From assembly GCA_013139875.1 (NCBI GenBank), contig WSZY01000084.1:1-5115 (forward strand): a stretch of 5,115 nucleotides of DNA, in the 5' to 3' direction. The stretch's first letter is position 1. Every line of letters starts with the position of its first letter. The stretch is from Mariprofundaceae bacterium (GTDB lineage: Bacteria; Pseudomonadota; Zetaproteobacteria; Mariprofundales; Mariprofundaceae). Below, in pieces: positions 1 to 5,115 of the stretch. A program made the position numbers and the translations under genes. Under the pieces are notes generated by a model, which was not told where the DNA came from, searched no databases, and saw nothing but the letters and a program-made list of their open reading frames with translations.

Positions 1-1401
1 CACCACAACGAGGAATAGAACACCTCCGATCACTGCAATCAGCCCGCCTATTCCCATCACTGCCATACCGGCAGTCTGCTGAAAATTATCCAGGCTCTGT
101 CCACTACCGGCAACCTTTCGCTGCATACCATAACCGCCGGCCCAGGCCAGACCGATAACATGCAACAGTTGCCCTGTACCAAAGGCATGTGCCTGCCAGT
201 TTGCCAGTTTTCGTTTTGGCTCACTGAAGCCGAGCTTGGGCAGCAGCAGGTAGATCAGCCCCATATAAGCCAGAGTAATCGCACCATTGGAGCCATGATA
301 ATGTGCTGTGACCAGCGTGTTGCTGCCCTCAATCATGTAACCGAAAACGCCCCCGACAGCAAACAGCAACATGGAATATATCAACGTTGTTCGCAAAGGA
401 TTGCGGCTGGATTCAGATGGTGTATAGAAAATGGCACTCCAGATAATCACCAGGGCAAATGGCAATGCCGCCATTCCACCGCCTCCGCGCATCAGCAGTG
501 TAAAGTTCGAAATGGATTCAACCGAGTCCACTGCCTGCATAATGAAATTATAAGGCACAAAAAGAACAGTGCTCACACCCAGACAGAAAACAACCGCAAC
601 AACACGCGGCGTCAGGGAGATCCGCAGGCCGCAGCTGCTGGCCAGCCACAACCAGCAGACAAGCATCAGCAACGTATGGATATACTGCAGAACATGCCCT
701 CCACCCCAGAATAGCACTTCATAATATTGCTTTCCCTCTACGGCGTCCGGTATAGTCAGATAGGACCAGAGAAATGCACAAACGGCCACAGCACCGGCAA
801 GGGCGGCTGCATAAATACCCACCCGCAACCCTGCTGCTCCATTCGACCACGGCCCCGGAAATGCAGACGCCATCAGGCTGCGGGCAACAAGCAGGCTAAA
901 GCCGAAACCGATCAGGCTGAGTCCGATAAAAAATAGAGGCCCGTCAACCACCGGCACATAATTACTCATCAACGGTTTCCCATCACCCATAAAAGCTGAC
1001 ACGACCATGACAGCAGTTCCGAGGGCGGCAACATAGAGGGCTGCACGACCAAGAAAAACATAGCGATCGTTTGAATTGAAATTCCAGATAATTCCGGCAC
1101 AGGGAAGGAAGAACATCAGTACGGAAAGGTTCACATGCACCACCATGCCGGTATAGAAAAAATCACCCCAGGGAAAAATATCCTTGATCATGGGCGTTCG
1201 TGCCATTACCAGTAGAATGGAAAACAGGCCGGATACAAGCAGCGATGCCATGGCAAGCTTTAGCCATCCGGCTGCCAGACGCTTTGACTCTTCGCCCGCT
1301 GCAGGCAGAAGACAAGCATATGATTTCTCCGTCCACCCATCGTTCTCCGAGGCTGAGTTGGTAGCTTGCGCCGACTCATTGCCAGTAGGTATCTGTGTCA
1401 A
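1..1401 (-). CDS. Haem-copper oxidase subunit I-like membrane protein lacking the helix VII His-His pair (3' end outside window)
   Basis: The frame is open for 467 codons to the window edge, so the C-terminus is missing, probably only the end of helix XII. The start is TTG at 1401, preceded by GGAAGGAG; an in-frame TAA lies just upstream, and the first downstream Met (51) is already in helix I. About 12 hydrophobic helices follow a polar N-terminus of roughly 45 residues. Haem-copper family marks: H89 in helix II (low-spin haem ligand, followed by a MFF..P pattern), H236 in helix VI with Y240 at the cross-linked-tyrosine spacing, AHYH at 366-369 giving H367 (high-spin haem) and H369 (low-spin haem), and an RK pair at 428-429 matching the haem-propionate Arg pair. 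The HH pair of helix VII (two CuB ligands) is absent; PYNF (283-286) stands there. No CXXCH or CuA motif is seen. Automated annotation would probably say cbb3-type oxidase subunit I. I know of no characterised member. Oxygen reduction, NO reduction and electron relay all remain possible. Confidence 0.85.
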   Translation of the reverse strand, partial: MTQIPTGNESAQATNSASENDGWTEKSYACLLPAAGEESKRLAAGWLKLAMASLLVSGLFSILLVMARTPMIKDIFPWGDFFYTGMVVHVNLSVLMFFLPCAGIIWNFNSNDRYVFLGRAALYVAALGTAVMVVSAFMGDGKPLMSNYVPVVDGPLFFIGLSLIGFGFSLLVARSLMASAFPGPWSNGAAGLRVGIYAAALAGAVAVCAFLWSYLTIPDAVEGKQYYEVLFWGGGHVLQYIHTLLMLVCWLWLASSCGLRISLTPRVVAVVFCLGVSTVLFVPYNFIMQAVDSVESISNFTLLMRGGGGMAALPFALVIIWSAIFYTPSESSRNPLRTTLIYSMLLFAVGGVFGYMIEGSNTLVTAHYHGSNGAITLAYMGLIYLLLPKLGFSEPKRKLANWQAHAFGTGQLLHVIGLAWAGGYGMQRKVAGSGQSLDNFQQTAGMAVMGIGGLIAVIGGVLFLVVV

Positions 1402-1406
1402 AAGAA

Positions 1407-1414
1407 CTCCTTCC
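1407..1414 (-). promoter_or_regulatory. Ribosome binding site deciding the TTG start of the oxidase-like gene
   Basis: On the minus strand this reads GGAAGGAG, five bases before a TTG codon at 1401. An in-frame TAA lies a few codons upstream and there is no ATG or GTG between. The next in-frame Met falls inside the first membrane helix. The site therefore supports TTG as the real start. The whole 37-bp gap to the preceding gene (1402 to 1438) holds nothing else recognisable, which fits cotranscription. Confidence 0.6.
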
Positions 1415-1438
1415 GCTTGTTATATTAGATTGGCACCA

Positions 1439-1939
1439 TTATTCAAGGCTAAATTTGCCATTTTCAGAATCAAAATCAATCACCAGGATTTGTGCCGGCA
1501 GCATAGTGACAACGCGGTCAAGGGTGTAATTATATCCTTCACTGTGAATATCGTCACGCATGCTAACCTGCAGACGGTGCTCACCGGCTGGCAGCCTGAT
1601 ACGCTCATATACCGGAGAGGCCAGGTCATGGGAGAGGCCTGAAGGTGAAATGGTTGCAGAATAGATTACCTTGCCATCAAGTGTCATCTCGACATCAATT
1701 GGTGAACGTTCACGTGGACAATCCTGTTTTTTACGCAAATGTTTGGGCATTTCAGCCAACTCTTCCGCACTGCGCTCCCGGCATGGCTGCTTGCGCTGGC
1801 CCGCATGGGAAAAAGTAAGCTTGATCAGCGCCTGACCCTGCGGCAGGAAGGTGTAAGCAGGAGATGTGGCAAAATAACCGATAAAGGCAATAAACAGGGC
1901 ATAGAAGGCCACCTGCCCGAGAATCCGACTGATCTGCAT
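1439..1939 (-). CDS. Membrane-anchored periplasmic protein of unknown function, operon partner of the oxidase-like subunit
   Basis: The protein has 166 residues. A single hydrophobic segment at about 8-26 (uncleaved anchor or signal peptide; no lipobox Cys) is followed by a soluble domain that should face the periplasm. A basic, Cys-containing stretch at about 44-78 carries SHAGQRK, C53 and C74 (followed by PRER). Residues about 80-160 look like a beta-sandwich: alternating hydrophobic strands, an LPAGEHRLQV turn at 116-125 and a final strand LVIDFD at 152-157. There is no haem c motif, no CuA motif and no iron-sulfur pattern, so it is not the usual electron-entry subunit II. C53 and C74 could form a disulfide. 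The ATG start at 1939 follows the stop of the upstream gene by nine bases. I have an unverified impression that proteins like this accompany similar divergent oxidase genes in other proteobacteria. It may be an accessory or assembly subunit. Confidence 0.8.
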   Translation of the reverse strand: MQISRILGQVAFYALFIAFIGYFATSPAYTFLPQGQALIKLTFSHAGQRKQPCRERSAEELAEMPKHLRKKQDCPRERSPIDVEMTLDGKVIYSATISPSGLSHDLASPVYERIRLPAGEHRLQVSMRDDIHSEGYNYTLDRVVTMLPAQILVIDFDSENGKFSLE

Positions 1940-1944
1940 GGCTC

Positions 1945-1950
1945 CCTCCT
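1945..1950 (-). promoter_or_regulatory. Shine-Dalgarno overlapping a stop codon (translational coupling)
   Basis: AGGAGG on the minus strand lies five bases before the ATG at 1939. Its first two bases belong to the TAG stop codon of the upstream cytochrome b fusion gene. This arrangement implies one transcript and probably translational coupling, and so supports the 166-aa protein as a stoichiometric partner of the cytochrome b fusion. Confidence 0.65.
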
Positions 1951-3517
1951 ATCTTCCGGGTGCCGGGCTTGTTTCCCCGGCGGAGGCTTGAGCCTCCTGG
2001 CTATTCAACTCGGACAGCTGCCGTCTGAATGTCTCAATATCAACCATGAGTTCCTTTTTATCGGAAATGGCCGCCCATGAAACCATCAGACGCCGACGGT
2101 CAATGGAGCGCTTCAACTGCGGCTTGCGTGAACCGGCCAGTCGCTCCTCTACCCAGAAATTACCGGGACGATGGAAGCAGTCCCCCTTACGGCATCCGGT
2201 CAACATCACACCATCCGCACCATGGCCAATAGCATAATCTATAAAAGATGGTGGTAACGCGCCGGTGCAGGGCAGGCTGAGTGCTGCTGTACCCGGTATG
2301 TCCAGCTTTGCCATTTTCACGGCGTGATCACAACCGTAAACAAGTATTTTTATGTCACCTGAAATTTCTTCTATGGCCTGGAGAGTATTATCCCGCAGAT
2401 GCTGGATATTTCGATTGGGCATATCAATGCCTGTGGTTAATTTTTCGGCATGCCTGTTTGGTGATGAAAATGGGCAGGAGCCAACACAGATACCACAGCT
2501 AACGCAGTGATCGGCAATGACCATGGCTTCACGACTGAACCGGGGATGTCCATCGCTGCGAGGCTCCAGGCGAATGGCCTCATACGGGCAGTCCTGGACA
2601 CAGAGATTGCAGCCACTGCAATCATCAAGATAAACCTCTGCAACATGTTCGCGTTTCTGGGGTGGAAGCCAGGGCAACAGAAACAGCAGCAGCGTACCGC
2701 CACCAACAAAAGCCCAGACATAGCTCATGGGCCAGATGTCCATCAGCGGATAGAAAAACATATAAAACCAGTCCAGATTCAAAATCGTTGGGCTGACAGT
2801 CAGGTCCGCAGGCGCATGGCTGAGAGCCGGTTTGACCAGCGACAGGACCACCAGGGCCAGAAAACTACCTATAGCAAGAACACGTGGCGGGTTGATTTTG
2901 GCTTCATTCAACCGGTTAACATGCAGCAGCATGCCTCCCAGCAAAAAGAGCCCCAACCCAAGGTGTGTGACCACCAGCAGACGGAAGAACAGATCTGTGA
3001 TGCTGGTGTTGGTTAGAAAGTTGCGTGCCGTGGGCTCGGCAATAATGGGCAGCCAGTCAATCATCTCCATGGTACGCACTGCAACAAACTGACCAAGCTG
3101 GTCCCACACCAGCCAGTAGCCGGTAAGCCCGAGGATAAACACCATGACCAGCATCGGCACGCCGGTTGACCAGGAGAACCAGCGGGCACCACGATAACGG
3201 TTGGAAAAGAAGCCCCGCGACAGATGCAGGATCATGGTGGCAAGCATCGCATCCGATGCATAGCGATGCAGACTGCGCATTACACCGCCCAGATACCACT
3301 GTTGGGTCAGCTCCTCGACGGAGGTATATGAGGTAGTAACACCGGTCTCAAAGAAAATATAAACATAAATACCGGTAATCAGCAGGATGTAGAAAAAGAA
3401 AAATGACAGCGTGCCCAGATGATACAAAGGATTATTGGCAGATCCAAAAACAACATTACCTAATTTATCGGCAAGCAGGAAGCCTCTGTGCCCGATCTGC
3501 TGTATCTGTCTAAGCAA
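1949..3517 (-). CDS. Cytochrome b / 2x[4Fe-4S] ferredoxin / MvhD-like fusion protein, second copy (complete, 522 aa)
   Basis: Probably a membrane electron carrier linking cytosolic iron-sulfur chemistry to b haems. Residues about 30-205 match the N-terminal half of bc1 cytochrome b: helix B has H84 and H98, helix D has H185 and H199 (both 14 apart, two haems b), and the GYWLVWDQLGQF motif (133-144) lies at the end of helix C. Residues 212-283 match helices E and F of the C-terminal half, but the Qo PEWY motif reads LDWF (248-251). Helices G and H are absent. A two-cluster ferredoxin follows on the cytoplasmic side (C300, C303, C306, C310; C338, C341, C344, C348). Residues about 390-460 resemble MvhD/FlpD, the delta subunit that passes electrons to heterodisulfide reductase, with C396, C417, C442 and C447 and the GDC...GN signature. 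The TTG start at 3517 has GGGGAG six bases upstream and an in-frame TGA just before it. The C-terminal tail is low-complexity and rich in Ala, Ser and Pro. Domain calls are firm; the reaction is inferred. Confidence 0.88.
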   Translation of the reverse strand: MLRQIQQIGHRGFLLADKLGNVVFGSANNPLYHLGTLSFFFFYILLITGIYVYIFFETGVTTSYTSVEELTQQWYLGGVMRSLHRYASDAMLATMILHLSRGFFSNRYRGARWFSWSTGVPMLVMVFILGLTGYWLVWDQLGQFVAVRTMEMIDWLPIIAEPTARNFLTNTSITDLFFRLLVVTHLGLGLFLLGGMLLHVNRLNEAKINPPRVLAIGSFLALVVLSLVKPALSHAPADLTVSPTILNLDWFYMFFYPLMDIWPMSYVWAFVGGGTLLLFLLPWLPPQKREHVAEVYLDDCSGCNLCVQDCPYEAIRLEPRSDGHPRFSREAMVIADHCVSCGICVGSCPFSSPNRHAEKLTTGIDMPNRNIQHLRDNTLQAIEEISGDIKILVYGCDHAVKMAKLDIPGTAALSLPCTGALPPSFIDYAIGHGADGVMLTGCRKGDCFHRPGNFWVEERLAGSRKPQLKRSIDRRRLMVSWAAISDKKELMVDIETFRRQLSELNSQEAQASAGETSPAPGR

Positions 3518-3523
3518 GTTTCT

Positions 3524-3529
3524 CTCCCC
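3524..3529 (-). promoter_or_regulatory. Ribosome binding site deciding the TTG start of the second cytochrome b fusion
   Basis: The minus strand reads GGGGAG here, inside a longer GAGGGGAGAG purine tract, six bases before TTG at 3517. An in-frame TGA at 3529 to 3531 overlaps the same tract and rules out a longer protein. The next natural Met, Val or Leu starts lack a comparable Shine-Dalgarno, so TTG is the best start. Confidence 0.55.
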
Positions 3530-3540
3530 TCATTTCTAAA

Positions 3541-3568
3541 GATATATTATAAATCTGTCTTTCGACAA
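3541..3568 (-). promoter_or_regulatory. Possible weak sigma-70 promoter in the gap between the two cytochrome b genes
   Basis: The gap 3518 to 3598 is AT-rich near the downstream gene. On the minus strand TTGTCG (3563-3568) and TATATC (3541-3546) lie 16 bases apart, each matching four of six consensus positions. A perfect TATAAT (3546-3551) overlaps the second element but has no good -35 box at 17 bases. This could give the second cytochrome b fusion and the genes after it an internal promoter, or it may be chance in AT-rich DNA. No hairpin terminator is visible in the gap, so read-through from the first gene is expected. Confidence 0.25.
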
Positions 3569-3598
3569 GCTATGTGTTAGCAACGACGCAACCTTGAC

Positions 3599-5115
3599 TT
3601 ATATCAATTTTTTTTCATTCGATCCAGGTGCCGGACTCTCTTGCGGCTGCTCAGACAGGGTTCTGCGGAAGCGAGCAAGCTCACTGACAACTGCTTTGGA
3701 GTCAACAGAGGCCGCCCAGAAGTAGTGCAGCCGCTGACGCGGTACCCAGCGGCGAAGGTAGGGTTCACGATTTTCAGTCAGACGGCCCTCCGTCCAGGTG
3801 CTGCCAAAGCGATGGAGGCAGCCCCCGGATTGGCAGCCGGTCAGAAAGACGCCGTCAGCACCATGACGCATTGCATAATCGATGAACGAGGGTGGTAGAG
3901 CACCGATACAAGGCAGCGTCAGTGTGGTCACACCATCTGTTTCCAGCTGCTGCAAATCAACAGCATGCTCACAGCCATAAACAATGACCTTTGCCTCCCC
4001 GGATAACCTGTTCAAAGCCTCCAGGGTTTCGGAGCGCAGGTGCTGAATACTCCGGCCGGGCAGGTCAATGCCGGTACGAAGCTGGCTGGTGTGCCTGAAC
4101 GGCGTTGAAGAGGGGCAGGAGCCAACGCAAATACCACAGCTCACACAATTTTCGGGAATCACCATAACTTCAGCATTGAAGCGCCTGTGCCCATCGGTTC
4201 GAGCCTGCATGTAGAGGGCCTCATAAGGGCAATCGGCAACACAAAGGCCACAACCACTACATTCATCCAGCCAGACTTCAGCACGGTGTTCCGGCGCTTT
4301 GGCCGGAAGCCAGGGAAGAAACCCCACCAGCAGCAGGAAGGCAAACGCCAATGCCCACACGGCACCCATGGACCATATATCCATCAATGGATAGAAGAAC
4401 ATATAAAACCAGTCGAGCTGCAATTCTGTAGGAGAGATGGTGAGGTCAGCCCGAACGTGGCTCTGAACCGGCTGAATCAGTGACAGAATCAGAAGGGCAG
4501 CCATCGTCCCCCATGCCAGTGGTGCAGGCGGGTTGATACCTGTTTTACTGATCTTTTTTACATGTGCGAGGAATGCTACAATGAGAAAAATGGAGAGTGC
4601 GAGATGCACAAAGAACATCATGCGGAAAAAAATATCTGTAACGCTTGTGTTGGTCAGGAAATTTCGTGCTGTCGGCTCGGCAACAATGGGAAGCCAGTCC
4701 ATCCATTCAGATGAACGTACCGCAATAAATTGCCCCAGCTGATCCCAGACCAGCCAGTATCCGGTAATGCCGATGGGGAAAACAAGCAGCAGAATCGGCA
4801 ACGAAGTCAGCCATGAGTACCAGCGGGCACCACGATATCGATCCAGGCAATACTCACGCAGCATGTGCAGCAGCATCACCAGCACCAGCGCATCCGAGGC
4901 ATAGCGGTGCAGGCTGCGCATCACACCACCAAGATACCACTGTTCACGTGACAGATATTCCATCACATCGAAACTTGCGCTTACGTTGGGTGGGTAGTAA
5001 ATGAACAGATAGATGCCCGTGCCAATGACGATAAAGTAAAAATAGAAAGCCAGTGCACCGAGGTGATAGAGGGGATTGTTACTGTTGCCGAACACCGCGT
5101 TGAACCACCCCTCAA
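3599..5115 (-). CDS. Cytochrome b / 2x[4Fe-4S] ferredoxin / MvhD-like fusion protein, first copy (5' end outside window)
   Basis: Paralogue of the next gene, with the same order of domains. The frame stays open to the right edge (EGWFNA precedes the GTG at 5095). The paralogue has equivalent sequence before that point, so this GTG is an internal Val and the true start lies outside. Numbering from that Val: haem b ligands H63/H77 and H164/H178, GYWLVWDQLGQF at 112-123, LDWF at 227-230 replacing PEWY, ferredoxin cysteines C279, C282, C285, C289 and C317, C320, C323, C327, and an MvhD-like domain at about 369-440 with C375, C396, C421 and C426. Here the MvhD signature has drifted: GGC for GDC and GS for GN, although the four cysteines remain. 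By eye more than half of the residues match the second copy, most strongly around the haem helices and the helix C-D loop. It is the first gene of the visible group. Probable role: one of two b-type cytochromes receiving electrons from cytosolic iron-sulfur partners; quinone chemistry is uncertain because the Qo motif is altered. Confidence 0.87.
   Translation of the reverse strand, partial: EGWFNAVFGNSNNPLYHLGALAFYFYFIVIGTGIYLFIYYPPNVSASFDVMEYLSREQWYLGGVMRSLHRYASDALVLVMLLHMLREYCLDRYRGARWYSWLTSLPILLLVFPIGITGYWLVWDQLGQFIAVRSSEWMDWLPIVAEPTARNFLTNTSVTDIFFRMMFFVHLALSIFLIVAFLAHVKKISKTGINPPAPLAWGTMAALLILSLIQPVQSHVRADLTISPTELQLDWFYMFFYPLMDIWSMGAVWALAFAFLLLVGFLPWLPAKAPEHRAEVWLDECSGCGLCVADCPYEALYMQARTDGHRRFNAEVMVIPENCVSCGICVGSCPSSTPFRHTSQLRTGIDLPGRSIQHLRSETLEALNRLSGEAKVIVYGCEHAVDLQQLETDGVTTLTLPCIGALPPSFIDYAMRHGADGVFLTGCQSGGCLHRFGSTWTEGRLTENREPYLRRWVPRQRLHYFWAASVDSKAVVSELARFRRTLSEQPQESPAPGSNEKKLI

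Noticed and set aside
160..714. Plus-strand open frame of 184 codons
   Set aside because: It lies wholly inside the minus-strand oxidase-like gene, its product is polar, His- and Gln-rich with no family resemblance, and the opposite strand shows clear haem ligands and helices.
1439..1939. Small protein as a CuA-bearing oxidase subunit II
   Set aside because: It has only two cysteines, 21 residues apart, no CxxxC and no suitable Met/His cluster; it has one membrane segment instead of the typical two.
2437..2721. Minus-strand open frame of 94 codons
   Set aside because: Alternative frame inside the second fusion gene across the ferredoxin motifs; no motif of its own.
2507..3016. Plus-strand open frame of 169 codons
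   Set aside because: Antisense shadow of the cytochrome b and ferredoxin part of the second fusion gene; the product is low-complexity and unrecognisable.
3575..3598. Short GTTGC direct repeat just after the first cytochrome b gene as a terminator or regulatory site
   Set aside because: It does not form a stem-loop and has no T-tract; too short to mean anything alone.
5093..5095. GTG as the start of the first cytochrome b fusion
   Set aside because: The frame continues upstream to the window edge, and the paralogue has equivalent coding sequence before this point, so it reads as an internal Val.
3599..5115. Possible c-type haem motif near the CLH sequence of the MvhD-like domain
   Set aside because: The spacing is C-x4-C-L-H, not CXXCH. 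No CXXCH occurs in any of the four proteins.

Overview
The window holds four genes, all on the minus strand and read from right to left. They look like one electron-transfer operon from a proteobacterium. Base composition is intermediate, Shine-Dalgarno sites are clear, and two of the three visible start codons are TTG. The architecture (membrane cytochrome b, ferredoxin and an MvhD-type domain next to a haem-copper-oxidase-like subunit) suggests a respiratory, possibly sulfur- or nitrogen-oxide-metabolising beta- or gammaproteobacterium. That taxonomic guess is weak. No rRNA, tRNA, mobile element, CRISPR array or convincing terminator is visible.

Layout in order of transcription. (1) 5115 to 3599: a fusion protein, partial at its 5' end, made of a bc1-type cytochrome b core, two [4Fe-4S] ferredoxin motifs and a C-terminal MvhD-like domain. 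(2) A spacer of about 80 bp with a possible weak promoter. (3) 3517 to 1949: a complete paralogue of the first protein (522 aa). (4) 1939 to 1439: a 166-aa protein with one membrane anchor and a beta-rich periplasmic domain, whose Shine-Dalgarno overlaps the stop codon of gene 3. (5) 1401 to 1: a haem-copper-oxidase subunit I-like protein of about 12 helices, whose 3' end lies outside the window.

What makes the locus unusual. The oxidase-like subunit keeps the three haem-ligand histidines and the helix VI His with a Tyr four residues later. It has no His-His pair in helix VII, so two of the three expected CuB ligands are missing. The two cytochromes b keep all four haem b histidines but carry LDWF where the quinol-oxidising (Qo) PEWY motif should be. 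Both are fused to cytosolic iron-sulfur domains of the kind used with heterodisulfide-reductase-like enzymes. No c-type haem motif (CXXCH) and no CuA subunit is visible.

My inference is a membrane complex in which a cytosolic low-potential donor passes electrons through the MvhD domain, the [4Fe-4S] clusters and the b haems to quinone or to the divergent oxidase-like subunit. Its substrate cannot be named from sequence alone. Oxygen, NO or a pure electron-relay role are all open.
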